Shown here one piece after another: positions 1 to 11,500 of a DNA stretch of 36,596 nt. The translations under genes and the position numbers were made by a program. Numbering within the stretch: the stretch's first letter is position 1; every line of letters begins with the position of its first letter. The stretch comes from Pigoraptor vietnamica. Its lineage: Eukaryota > Opisthokonta > Filasterea. The stretch lies in assembly GCA_943704525.1 (NCBI GenBank), contig CALSCQ010000917.1:1-36596 (forward strand). The letters run 5' to 3'. Below the pieces are notes generated by a model that saw nothing but the letters and a program-made list of their open reading frames with translations, did no database searches and had not been told where the DNA came from.

Positions 1-94
1 GGGGGGGGAGGAGGAGGTTGGAATTTCTGTCCGCTGACATTTCGCAATCTCTTTGCGTTGTGTGTGTATTCTAAATTGGCTTCCAACCTTGCAG
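1..94 (+). other. 3' end of an intron of NSE4, cut by the left edge
   Basis: The window opens with a G-rich stretch (1-17) and runs to a CAG acceptor ending at 94. The reading frame of the next exon enters in phase 1, so an upstream exon lies outside the window. An N-terminal part of NSE4 of roughly 100 residues, judged from the size of family members, is missing. No start codon for this gene is visible here. Confidence 0.7.
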
Positions 95-769
95 TCAAGC
101 GCACGCACGAGGCGGCCATCGACGCGCAAGTGTTCGCATCGCTGTCGAAGATCGGTGCCGAGCGCGCCCTCAAAATGAGCACGGACTTTGTGAATTTCGA
201 TGCGAACGTGTTTGTGGCCAAGCTCAAGGCGCGCTTTGGGATCGGCGGGGACGACGGGCGCCTGTTGACGCAGGCGGAAGCGGACGACGAGGACGGCGCG
301 CGCGGTGAAGACGCCGCGGCTGCGTGGGCCAAGATGGGCCGCTTTGCGCTCCCGGTCTACAGGACATTACCCGCAGTCAACTTTGTGTGGGTGAAAGCGC
401 CTGCGCAGCCCCAATCGACTGCTTCGTTTCCCCTCATTCGTGCGCAGTAACTGCTCTTGACGTCTTGACTCAACATGCCACGCCACCGCTCCGCTCCCCT
501 CACCCTCCGCGTGAACTCGCGTGTGCGTTGCAGTTTCGGTCCCCTCGACATTGTCGCCGTCAAGCGAAAGGCGGCCGAGCGGGCCAAGAAGCCCGTCTTT
601 GATCCGTCGCAAAAGGTCACCCCGCTCGAGGTGGGGGCTTGGGCATCCCTGTTGCCTGTTCGATGACGCTATGGATGCACACAAACAGCACACAAGCGCT
701 CGTGCACACCCACACACCCACACCCACCCACACACACACACACACAACGCACGCACGCACGCAAGTGCG

Positions 770-816
<47 letters not shown>

Positions 817-1659
817 GCACACACACACACAACGTGACACCCCCTCCGCCACAAGAACGACAACAGCGGCAACTTATTCACCCATCTCACTCTGCGCAGG
901 GACTTGCGCCCGGGGCATCGTCCGAGGAAACGACGACGGGCGAGGTGAAGGTGGTCCTGGAGCACCTCCGGAAGCAGCGCGGTCCCATCAACGTGTTCCG
1001 CTTTGTCATCAACCCGGAGTCGTTCTCTCAGACGGTGGAGAACATTTTCCACCTCTCGTTCCTCGTCAAGGACGGCCAGGCGCGCATTCTGCTCAAGGAC
1101 GGCATCCCTTTCGTCGGTTGGTTTGCGTACATCGCGCGTGGGCGTGCGTCTCGTCGTGTGGCTTTGCGAGTCGTGTGGGTGCGTCTCGTCGTGTGGCTCT
1201 TTTCGCGCAATAGTCTCTCCTGCATTTCTTCATGTCTTCATTTTTTTTGGTTCTCTGAACATTTGCCTGCGGTCCAACTTTCGATTCGCAGAGGCCGTGG
1301 AGCAGGACGAGGAAGGCGACGCACAGCCTCAGGAGAGGAAACAGGCCATCTTCGAAATGACAGTCCCCATTTGGAAGGTGCGCCGCGTGTGCGTGCGTGC
1401 GTGCGCGCGTGCGTGCGTGTGCGTGCGGATGAGGGGATATTCTGCGTGTGCGCGCACGACCATACGTGCAGCGAAGCCTTACTCTGATGGTGGCCAACAG
1501 GAAATTATCGAGGCGCTGAGCATCACGGATTCCATCATCCCCCACCGGCACGTGACGTCGGACGGGCAGGCCTATGCGTCGACTCAGCACGCGGGCGCTG
1601 CGTCGTCGCAGGACGGCGAGGACGGCGCCGCACGCGCGCCCAAGAAGCGCAGAAAGTAG
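95..1659 (+). CDS. NSE4: SMC5/6 complex kleisin NSE4, 5'-partial, five visible exons
   Basis: Non-SMC element 4 is the kleisin that bridges the SMC5 and SMC6 heads in the nuclear SMC5/6 complex for DNA repair and chromosome segregation. Inferred exons are 95-386, 534-630, 900-1116, 1292-1377 and 1501-1659; phases join correctly (2, 0, 1, 0), giving about 282 residues. The first exon carries the family's A-x-D-A helix region and an AWAKMG segment that splices to VFGPLDIV, like the W-x-x-x-G...FLxGPL block of Nse4. Exon 3 holds the Nse4 C-terminal signature: FRFVINPESFSQTVEN and LSFLVKDGQA, then DGIPFV, which splices to EAVEQ. Exon 5 gives EIIEALSI and ends in a basic tail PKKRRK, a possible nuclear signal. 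It is convergent with TMEM218. The N-terminal exon is off-window. Confidence 0.93.
703..832 (+). repeat. (CA)n-rich microsatellite in NSE4 intron 631-899
   Basis: A nearly pure CA run, broken by CCA and CG steps, fills about half of the intron between exons 2 and 3. Alternating purine-pyrimidine tracts like this can adopt Z-DNA. The flanking exons read correctly only when it is removed. Confidence 0.95.
1378..1430 (+). repeat. GTGCGTGC-type simple repeat at the start of NSE4 intron 1378-1500
   Basis: The donor is GTGCGC, and it runs straight into alternating GTGC/GTGT units. The donor is therefore embedded in the microsatellite, so several near-identical GTGCGT sites lie within 50 bp. Confidence 0.85.
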
Positions 1660-1972
1660 GCGTAACAAGCGGCGACGCGTCCGTTTTGCGTGCTGTGAAA
1701 GCGTGCCAAGCTGTCCCGTGGCCTCTCCCGTGCGTGCGTGCGTGCGTGTGCGTGCAGCGCCCAGTGTCGCCGTGGAAAGCGATATATAAACTCTCTGTTG
1801 CAAGTTGTTGACGACATATCGAACGTCTGAAGGCAAACGCAAAACGAAGCGCAGGCGAAACGCAATCGATGACGACAAACGCAGCGTGGCAGTGTTGGTG
1901 TGTGTGGGTATGGTATGTGTGCGTGCGCGCGCATGTGGGACCGTTAAACAGTGTCTAACGACAACAGCGCCC
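1660..1972. other. Convergent intergenic region NSE4 / TMEM218
   Basis: These 313 bp separate two stop codons that face each other and should hold both 3' UTRs. A TATATAAA stretch near 1783 and a GTGTGTG/GCGCGC simple-sequence patch at about 1895-1935 are visible. I see no coding sequence or RNA gene. Confidence 0.6.
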
Positions 1973-2457
1973 TCAGTACAGGTCGCCGTCTTGCTTTCCG
2001 GCGTACGTCGGTTGCATCCAGTGGAACTTGCACATGCAGAGGAGGCTCATGAGGGCACACACGCTCATAACGACGACGAGTGCAACGCGAGGAATGACAG
2101 TGTTGTCCGTCGCCTGCAGAGTGATGTGAAAATCGCTCCGAATTAAGGACAGGATACGGACCCAAGGTGAAAGATTCGCAGACGCAATCAACAACAGCCC
2201 AAGCGTTCTGCCGGAGAAAGGGGGGATGCAGAGGCTTCAGCAGCTTCACGCACCGTCGTGAGTTTGTCCAGCTCGCCGGCATCTTTCCGCGGCGACAGGG
2301 TGAGAATGAGCGTTACGATGACGGCCGCCGCGAGCGCGCCCGCAAAAGCCCCTCGCGCCTTCTTCGCACGACACGCGGCAAGAGCCGCAAAGACGGCGAC
2401 CACCCAAAAGAGAATGAGAACGAAGAGGCCGACGCCAATGCCCAGCACGCGCGTCAT
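1973..2457 (-). CDS. TMEM218: TMEM218-like transition-zone membrane protein, two exons
   Basis: TMEM218 is a small three-pass membrane protein of the ciliary transition zone, linked in animals to Joubert/Meckel-type ciliopathy modules. Exon 1 is 2457-2254 and exon 2 is 2113-1973, joined in phase 0 across a 140 bp intron (donor GTGCGT, acceptor CAG), for 114 residues (human protein 115). The N-terminus VLGIGVGLFVLILFWV closely follows the family's VLGxGxGxFxLxLxWV start. Hydrophobic segments lie at about 4-28, 37-54 and 77-96. The tail MQPTYAGK matches the family's conserved EPIYAK end. The start is the ATG at 2457, which places the first helix at the N-terminus as in relatives. It is divergent from the STAND gene. 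Most of the protein is hydrophobic, so similarity rests on the two ends, matching length and matching topology. Confidence 0.85.
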
Positions 2458-2919
2458 TTCGCCTCTCGAATGGTCAAGGCCACGGCTGATGTTCGATCGC
2501 GCGCGCGCGACGGGAAAACATACGGTGAGAAAGACGATGGAACCACAGCAGCAGCGCACGCAGGGGCACAGTGTGCGTCGGATTTGCGCGGAAAGTGTCG
2601 GTGAAAGTTCCCGCGCGTTTTGAGGAATGTACGGCAGACACCGGTGTCAAGTCGAGTGCAATGCAGGGTCGGTATTACACAAGTGTAACAGACAGTTGGG
2701 GTTAACGACTGTGAATTTCATCGACGGCGACTAGCAACCGGAACGTGGTCGTAATAGCCGACCATAACTCCTTCGTGCTCTGGACACATTGTCGCGAAGG
2801 AAACACAGCAGTCGTCGTGCCGTAGACTAGCGTCTGTTGCGAACGAGACGCACACGGGAGTTCCGAGGGCCTTCCCTGCCAGTGACCAAAAGTGAGAGTG
2901 AAAGTGAGTTGCGAGGGGA
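2458..2919. promoter_or_regulatory. Shared upstream region of TMEM218 (-) and the STAND gene (+)
   Basis: These 462 bp lie between two divergent start codons and should contain both promoters and 5' UTRs. I found no clear TATA box, X-box or RNA gene. A non-coding upstream exon for the + strand gene cannot be excluded. Confidence 0.5.
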
Positions 2920-5900
2920 ATGTGCTGGCGGTTCAGGAGGAGACGCGTGGCCCCTTTCGACGACGATGGCGTGGCTGCGAGTGCCCCCGCTACAACGGCT
3001 GCCACACTCCACACAAATGGCGAGACTTCCTCGAAACTGGGACTCGAGCTCCGTGAGAAGGGTTCCGCGAAGGACCCCGATGACGATTGGCCGCACGTGA
3101 CGCTCCCACACACCCGCAACGTCATGCACCGTCCTGGGCTGCGCGGGGATGCATCGGGCGGGAACCTTGCGTCGCTGCGGCGGAGGGTAGCTCGTGGCCA
3201 GTGGGTGGAGGTGCCGGTGTTTGTGTCGTCGACGTTTCTGGACATGCACGCGGAGAGGGATCTCCTGTCCGCGCGCGCACTCCGTCGGCTCGAGCGCCGG
3301 TTGCAGGACGACGGCTATAAGGTCAAGATTAGGGAGATTGACCTTCGGTGGGTGTCGTCGCACAGTTGTTTCAGTTCGCGCTAACATGGGCTGGAAGAGG
3401 CCTGTGTGTGGGCGAGAGACTGATGGTCTGTGCTCGTGGGGTGTGTTTCGTATATTGTGCCTGTATGGGTGTTCACACTAGAGGGTAATGTGCTCTTGCG
3501 CGCACACCTCTCACTGCACGCAGACACTTTGAGAGTCCCGCAAGTGCCAGTCGCACGCTCCTTTGACGTCGTCTAATCAGATGCCGCCTCCCACCCACCA
3601 TCCCACACACGCTCAGCTGGGGCATCACGCAGGAGGAGACGGAGCAGGGCCTCGGCGTCCCCATCTGTCTCGGTCTCGTGCAGCTCTGTCGCCCCTTCTT
3701 CATCGGCCTCATTGGTCGGCGCTACGGGTGGCGTCCGGACGCGCCGATGTACGGACTCGACGGCGACGGCGCATGCGCGTCCTGGATAGGCCAGTTCCCT
3801 TCGGGCCGTTCCGTCACGGAGCTTGAAATGTTCCTGGCGTCGGCTCCCTACGACGATGGCGACGGAAGGCCCGTCACGCCGCGGCCGCTGGTGTACGAGC
3901 GCGACTCTGCCTTTCTCGCCTCGGCGACGTTTGCGGAGGACGCCGCGCGCAATCCGCAGCTGCGACGGCACTACGAACAAGATCCGGACATGGTCGATGC
4001 ACTCAAGCGGCGCCTTGCCGCACGCGGCGTGCGCGTGCAGCGATACGCGTGCAAGTGGCGCGAGGGACAGTGCGTCGTCAGCGGCGACGGGCTACTTCCC
4101 AAGGATGGCGGGTCGCCTGTGGGCCTCCTCGAAGAGATGGTTGTCGCCGACCTTGAGGCGTGCATCCGGGGCACGTTTGACCCTGCCCCGCGGCACCTCA
4201 CGTCCCTCGACCAGGCGCGCAACGACCACGCGGCCTTTGCCGAGGACTGCGGCGCGGCGGCCATCGGTCGGGATGAGATCGTCGCTCGCCTGGCCTCCTT
4301 TTTGCGAACGGGCATTCTGCCGCCCGCGTCGCCGGCGTCGGATGAAGGGGCTACTTCGGGACTGCCCAAGTGCGTCGTGCTTGTGGCGCCCCCGGGTCTT
4401 GGCAAGTCGGCCGTGGTGGCGCGTCTTGTGACAGAGATGATGGCGGGAGGCGGTGCGTCGCCGCGCGTTCACACAGTGGCGCACTTCGTGGGACCTGTCG
4501 TTGGGTCGTCGGGCGTGCGACAGCTCCTTCCGCGACTGTGCAAGGAACTGGCATCGATTGCCGCAGCGCACGACGACGGAACGGCCTCGTCAACGTCTGC
4601 CTCCTCGCTGGGTGCGCTGGACGACTACGTGGACCTCGTGAACAAGGACGCACTCTCTGCGTGCATGGCGCGTGCGGCCACGTGCGCCGGTCGCATCGCC
4701 ATTGTTGTGGACGCCCTCAATCAGCTCGACGACGTCGACGGCGCGCACGAGTTGCGGTGGTTTCCTCGCACGCTGCCCGATGGTGTGTCGGTAGTGGTGA
4801 GCGCCGTGGAAGGGCGCTGCACCGAGGCGCTGCGGCGGCGCAATGACGTGGCGTTTGTCTCACTCAGCGGGCTCGAGGACGCGTCCAACCGTTGCGACAT
4901 TGTGCGGCGCCTGCTCGGGGCGTACGGAAAGCGCCTTGCGGAGACGCCGGGCGACGGGGATGGCGGGCGGTCTCAGATGGACTGGCTTGTGAGCAAGGCC
5001 TCGGCCAACAGCCCGCTCTATCTCGCGCTGGCCTGCGAGGAGGTCAGACTCTTTGGGGACTACGGGCACAAGGGCGATGCGGTGACGTCACGCATCCGGG
5101 GCCTCCCGGAGGACGTGCCGGGGATGTTACTGCAGGTGCTTCGTCGCCTCGAGGGTGCGCACGGCGAGCGGCTGATCGCGGACGCTCTGTCGCTTCTTGC
5201 GAGTTCTCGGCACGGCCTCGGCACCGACGAGCTCCGGCGTGCGCTGGCACTGTGCGGGCACCCGTCCGACGCGCGGGGGTTGTTACCGGGGAAGGAGTGG
5301 TTTACGCTCGAAGTCGCCCTGCGGCCGTTCCTCAAGACGAGCGTGTCCGCGGACGGTGAGCAACTGCTCGGCTTCTTCCATCGGCAGCTGGCACTCGCCA
5401 TCCGCCTCAAGTACCTCGAGCGCTGCCACGCGGACTGCGCGGGGTTCAGGGCGGGTGACCGGTGCGTGCACCTGGACTCGCCGCCGACGAGCCACGATAA
5501 GAGCCGCCAAATGCACGCGACTCTCGCGACGCTGTTTGAAGCGGACGCGAGGGATGCGACGGCGACGCTCCGGCGGTTGTCCGAGTCACTGTACCACGCG
5601 GCGATGTGCGGGAAGGCGGCCGTCGTCACCGACAAGCTGTGCTCGCTGTTCTACTTGGACGCACGGGTTGCGCTGGGCGATGCAGAGGGCGTCGCCGCGG
5701 ACTACGCGTGGACGGAATCGCTCTGTGGGGGCCATGCCGCGCGCTTCCGCCTGTTCTTCATGGCGCGCGTACACGAGTTCAAGCGCCACCCAGCGCGCGG
5801 CCGCGTGCTTCTCGCCGCACTGAACGCCGCGAGCGACGTTCTTGTGTGCGACGAGGATAGGGCTGCGATGGAGGCTGCAGTGGTGGCCTGTGGTGCCCCC

Positions 5901-8135
5901 TTGGTCCGCCGTTGGAACACGGCGGCTGCCGAAGAGCGCTGCATTGGCGTTCTTGAGGCGCACACGGCCGCTGTGGGCGTAATCGCGGCGAGCGGCAACA
6001 CGATTGCGAGCGCGTCGCACGACGGGACGGCGCGGCTGTGGGACGCGCGCACCGGGCAGTGTCACGCGGTGCTGGAGGGCCACGCAGGGCAGCTGCTCAC
6101 GTGCGTCTTCTCGCGCGACGGTTCCGTTCTGGCGACGACTGCGGGTGACAACAGTGCGCGCATGTGGGACGTCGGCGCCGGTCGCGTGCGCCATGTACTG
6201 CGCGGTCACACGGATGCCGTTCTTGGCTGCTGCCTCTCTCACGACGGCCGCTTGCTCCTGACGTGCTCTGCCGATAAGACGGCGCGCGTGTGGACCGTGG
6301 AGACCGGAGAGTGCTTGCACGTGCTCACAGGACACACGGATTGGGTCAACCGTTGCTGCTTTGCATCGGACGACGGCGCGCTCGCGGCTACCGTTGGTGA
6401 CAGAACCCTGCGGCTATGGGATGCCACGACGGGCGTTGAGCGCGACGCCGCGATTGCCCACTCAGAAGCCATCACGGCCATTGCTTGGGAACGGTCACGT
6501 GGCCTGCTTGCCACGGCGTCCAACGATGCCACTGCGCGGCTTTGGGCTGTGCGCGACGGAGCGCTTGCGCTCGCACGTGCGCTTGAAGGGCATGCCGACG
6601 CCGTCTTGCTATGCGTGTTCTCTACGGACGGCGAGAAGGTCGTGACGGCGTCGAAGGACAAGTCGGTGCGCGTGTGGTTCTCCGACAGCGGCGCGTGCGC
6701 GCATGAGCTGCGTGGGCACGCCAAGTTCGTGTGCAGCGTCGCCTTTCTCATGCAGGGCGATGTGCTCGCGACGGCATCTTTTGACCGTCGCATTGCGCTG
6801 TGGGACGTGGAGTCTGGCGCACACCTCGGCGCCCTCGAGGGGCACTCTGGCGGCGTGCTGTCGTGTGCGGCCGCAGGCGGCGGTGGCACGCTGGTCAGCG
6901 CGTCGGCCGACAAGAGCGTGCGCGTCTGGGACCTCTCCTCTCTGGAGCGAACGGCGGCAGCAAGCGGGGGCGCCGGTTCGGCGGTCGCACAGCAGGGCGA
7001 CACTGTTGCGAACACGGTCATGTGTGCCTTTTCGCCCGACGGCTCCATGCTTGCTGTGGCGGCGATGAGTGGGTTTACGCGTCTGATCGAGTGCCGTCCG
7101 GGCGGAGGGACTGTTGCTATGCTCTCGAGGGGTACAGGGGCCGTCACGCACTGTGCCTTCTCGCCAAACTCGAAGCTTTTCGCGGTGGCGACCATGGACG
7201 CCACTTGCCACGTGTGGGACGTGAGCGAAGCGTCGGCGTCCCAGGAGTCTGCAAACTGTGCCGTTCTGAAGGGTCACGCTCTCGGCGTCGTCGCTACCGC
7301 GTTCTCGCCCGACGGCGGGTGGCTGCTGACGGCTTCGGACGATCGCACGGCGCGGCTCTGGTCGGTGCGACCGGGCGTGGACTACGACTGCGTTCGTGTG
7401 TTTGCGGGGCACGGACTCGGCCTGCGCGGGTGCGCCTTCAGTCCGGACAGCCGCATGTGCGCGACCATTTCCAACGACAAGACGGCGCGGCTTTGGGATG
7501 TGCACAGCGGACAGTGCACGGCTGTGCTTGAGGGCCATACGGCGTCGGTCACGCACTGCGCATTCTCGCCCGACGGTCTGTTGCTGCTGACAACGTCCAA
7601 CGACAAGACGTGCCGCGGGTGGGACGTGCGCGGCAAGGGCGCGTGCGCGTTTGTGCTCGAGGGGCACACCGCGGCCGTTGTCCACTGCGCCTTGTCTGTT
7701 GACGGGTTGCGCATCGCCACGGCGGGGGACGACAGGACGGTGCGTGTTTGGGCTGTGCAAGCGCCGCGCCGGCCGTCGAATCCCTTTGCGTCTGCGCTCG
7801 CACTGCTGCGACCATCGGCAGGCGGCGCACACAAGGCGGTGCCCACGTGCGTCGACGTCCTAAGAGATGGGCATGAGACTGCCGTGACGAACTGCGCGTT
7901 TTCTCCCGACGGTCGCTTTGTGTTGAGCGTCTGCTCGGCGGGTGCTGTGCTCCACCGCCTCGCCGCCGGCGACGGAATTGACGCGAAGGCGTGGCCCATC
8001 CTTCTCCCTGGCGGGGCCGTGAAGTGCGCGGTGCGTCCTGCGACAGGTAGCGGAGCTGACACGTGGGTCGCTGCGGTCGCGCACGGGACGGACGCCGCGT
8101 TGTTTGAGGTGGACTGGACGCCACGGCGTTCGTAA
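2920..8135 (+). CDS. STAND NTPase: DUF4062-like + P-loop NTPase + WD40 repeats (NWD1/TEP1/NPHP3-like)
   Basis: A predicted signal-transducing ATPase with numerous domains. Exon 1 is 2920-3347 and exon 2 is 3617-8135, joined in phase 2 (donor GTGGGT), for about 1648 residues. The join restores DLRWGITQEETEQG, the conserved strand of NPHP3/TEP1/NWD proteins; VFVSSTFLDMHAERD (residues 100-114) precedes it. A Walker A motif APPGLGKS lies at 400-407 (Lys406) and Walker B IVVDALNQLDD around Asp508, followed by a helical region to about 915. From about 920 to the end there are about 15 WD40 repeats with GH and WD dipeptides, enough for two propellers. In relatives the WD40 part senses a ligand and the NTPase drives oligomerisation. 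Ligand and output here are unknown. ATG 2920 is the first in-frame start I could support; an upstream exon remains possible. Confidence 0.88.
3348..3616 (+). other. Intron in the DUF4062-like domain of the STAND gene
   Basis: Donor GTGGGT at 3348 and acceptor CAG ending at 3616, phase 2, 269 bp. Splicing turns an Arg codon split CG|C into the conserved LRWGIT core. Reading through meets a stop at about 3384. Confidence 0.9.
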
Positions 8136-8584
8136 TTGTGGTCACTCTTTAGTGGATAAATAGTCGACTGCGTGACTGGAATCTGGGACTGAATTGCACC
8201 AAACAAAAGGGGCACATCGCACAGAGGAGACGTTAATGCCCACAAGCAGTGACTGTTGTGCAGTGTCATGTTTCGCACGCGCGTGCATGCACTCACGACC
8301 GAACGAAGCGACAGTTTATGATCAGATTGGCCCGTGTCAATGGGAAGATGCGGCACTGGCTTCAAGTTACCGGACTCATCAATTACCAACACGCGTTCGC
8401 ACCACGAGCCAAGAATTTTCTTTGCTTGCGTTTAATACTTTGTCAAAGACACGAACGCAGGGGCACGCGGGAGCCTTTTCTCGCCGCCCAAACACGCAAT
8501 CGATTGCACGCGTCACGCAAAACACAACTAACGCACGCAGACAGAGCAACGAACAAAAAGACTAAGAAACTCGTACTTGAGCCC
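8136..8584. other. Convergent intergenic region STAND / dynein heavy chain
   Basis: These 449 bp hold the 3' UTRs of two genes that face each other. GC content is visibly lower than in the flanking coding sequence. I see no coding, tRNA-like or repeated element. Confidence 0.55.
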
Positions 8585-11500
8585 TCAGTCGTCCTTCTGG
8601 CAGAGAATGGCGACTCCCTTTCGCTGCCAATACGTCGGATGCTGACGGCACTTGAGCAGCGCCGTGCCAAAAAAGTTCGTCGGGAACGCGGGCGCGCAAA
8701 GATCCGTCTCGGACGTCCCCCTCCGCGTCGTCGAGTAAATGGGGCACTCGACCAGATACTGCGGCGAGTCGTCCATGGGATCGGGTTCTTCGGGCGGCGG
8801 CTTCACCGTGTCACGTGGCAGGGGTTTCAGCCACACGACGGGGAGGGTCGTGCCGCCGCGACCAAGGCCTGCGTCCGCCAAGCATGCAAACTCCGTGTCC
8901 CACTCGGCGCCCTCGAGATACGCCCCGTGTATGTAAGCACCCATCGGCGGCGGGCAGGCGAGGAGGTTGGGGTCGGCCGCAATGACCTCGATTTCAAACA
9001 CGAGCTCGTCGGGGGAACAGCCGGTGCGCCGGTACGCGAGCTGCTTGATGCAACCGAAGAAGCGGCGCGGGTTGTAGAAGTACGATATGCAGAAACACGC
9101 CGGGAGCGACTTTGAGCTCAGTTCGCGGATGAACGCCATGCGGCGGGCGAGGTCCGCCAGCCACGTGGTGAGGCCGCGGTTCGACGAAAACGCACCCGCC
9201 GTCCACTGCGCCGGAACGATGCCGCGACAGAGCGCCGAGGCAATGGCTTCGTGCTCGGGCGTGATGACCTGCAGGCCGACGACGCCCAAGCCGACAATCT
9301 CGAGAGACGCGAGGATGCGCTCGACGAGTGCGTTGTACGCCAAGCGCTCCGTCTCGACAAAGCTGCGGAGGATCTGCGCCTCCACCGGCGGGAGAAAGCC
9401 GTCCCAGGGAACGTCCACCACCTCGGGGATCGGCGGCGGTATCTTCATCTGGAGGTCCTTGAGCGTCCGCTGCACGCCGGCGACGTCGTCCTCGGGCCGT
9501 GCAGCGACCGGCACAAACTGCACGAGACTCGGCAGTGCCGTGGACGAAGTCCCTGCGCCGCCCTCCGCCAGCGCGTCCTTCCCTGCGGCCGCCCCAGGGG
9601 CGTTCCGCAGGACGACTGTGGGCGGCTGAATGGCGCCGAGATCCTTCAGGAGCTCGCCAACGAGCGCACTCTCGCGGTCGTCGTTCGCGCGCGCGGCAAA
9701 GCCGAGAGCCTCTGGGGCGTCCGGGTTCCGCAGCTTGTCGAGGTACGCGACATATGCCTCGGGGAGTAGGGCGCCGTCGGGCACATCCAGCGAGCCCTCG
9801 GCGAGAGGGCGGCCCTTGTCCGCTTTAACGGGCTCAAAGAGGCGGTCGTACACGGCCGCGATGCGACGCAGGTCGATCGGATCGCTCACGCGGCCGCCGT
9901 ACACCGTGTCGCAGATAAGGCGGCGCAGAAAGTCCCGATCCGGGGTGGGCACGCAGTCCGGCGTGTTTCCGAGGGCATTACCGGCCTGCCGCACAAGCCT
10001 CTGGAGGAGCCGCAGCGCAGCGCCGCGGTCACCCTCGTTCCACCCGTGCCACGAGGCAAACCCGATGGGACCGAAGCGCAGGCGCTCGACAAGGGAGGCG
10101 TGGAAGACGCAGAGCGAGTACATCAGCCGACGCCACTCGCGCGCGGGGCCGGGATAGCCTTCGATCGGGTACTCGTGGAAGCTTGCCGCGGGCAGTTCGG
10201 CGAGGGCGCGTACCATGCTGGCGCGCAGTCCCAACGCCGGCTCAAAGGCGACCTTCAGGCACTGCTGCAGCAGCGGCAAGGGGAAGTCCTCCGTCGGAAG
10301 CGTTGTGAGGATGAGCCGGAACTCGGCGTGCACGGCGCGCTGCGTGGACGAGCTCCACTTGAGCACGTTCTCGTCATACTTGTGCCACAGCGTGCGCAGC
10401 CACTGCGGCGCGAGGTGGCAGTTCTGCAGAACGACCCACTGCCCGTCGCGCGCGCCCGCGAGCAAGACCTCCTCCGCAATGTTCTCCTGCGCCGAGCCCA
10501 GCGCAAGCACGCGCATGCGCTCGACGGCGCCCCGGTCACGCGCGTAGTCGAACACGCAGTGCATCGGGTCGGCGCCCGGGCTGAGCACAAAGAGAATGGG
10601 TGTGCTCGGCGAGGCCTCGGCAAATGCCGCGCGCACATCGCTCGCGCTCTGCCGCTCCCACGTCAGTCCAAGCTTCGACGTCACAAACTCGCGGCAGAGG
10701 CCCGTGAGCTGCTCGGGCCGCACGATGCGCCAGAGCAAGAGCCGCTGGAAGGGCGTGATCGAGCGGGACGACATGCGGACGGGGTCGTGCGGCACGGCGT
10801 CCGACAGCGTGGGCGGGCTCTTCGCAAAGTACTCCTCCCACGCAGAGTCGTTTCGTATCATGCTCGCCGACAGGCCCTTGAAGCTCGGCAGCTGCGCGAG
10901 CTCCTCGCATATCGCCCACGTCGACGTTGACAGCCACTCGGGCGGCTTGGACACCTTCTCCTCCCGCTGTGGCATGAGGTGAGACGCGAAGAACGACGCG
11001 CCCTTCATCAAGTGCGGTTCCGCGCGCTTGTGCTCGTGCACGTTGCGCTGAAGGTTCGATGGGGACCCTGGCCGCGACCCTTGCCCTTCGGCCGGAGGGA
11101 GCATGGGCTTCGGTGCCACCGGTCCGTGCAGGACGGGACGCGGCGGAAGCTTGCCGCGGACGAAAAAGTCCCAATCGTCGTCACGGATTTCGCCGGCGGA
11201 CATGGCAATGTATGTGGCGAGCGTGAACGAAAACGGGAGGCGGTGGCAGGCAAACATGCCCCGGCATATGGACGCGTGGAAACGTTCCGTGAGCGCCTTC
11301 TGCAACGCATCGATGCGCGGGAAAGCGGCCGTGCCAACGCCCCGCGGGACATCGCATTCGATGACCGTCCGCTCGAAGAGGTCGAGGAACCACGTGAACG
11401 AGAAGACGTACATGGGGTTGAGGCGCCGCAGTCCGCCGAGCGCGCTGTAGAGAAGGGCGCCGCGCTCGGCCACCTGCGCGTGGTTGGAGCGGTGCTGTTC

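Noticed and set aside
700-832. His/Thr repeat protein encoded by the CA tract, or Cys/Val repeat on the other strand
   Set aside because: The tract lies in a phase-consistent intron of NSE4; translated microsatellite frames carry no coding evidence.
6609-8392. Minus-strand open frames of 336-407 codons under the STAND gene
   Set aside because: They lie antisense to WD40-coding sequence with strong codon-position GC, which suppresses stops on the opposite strand. No motif and no splice logic support them.
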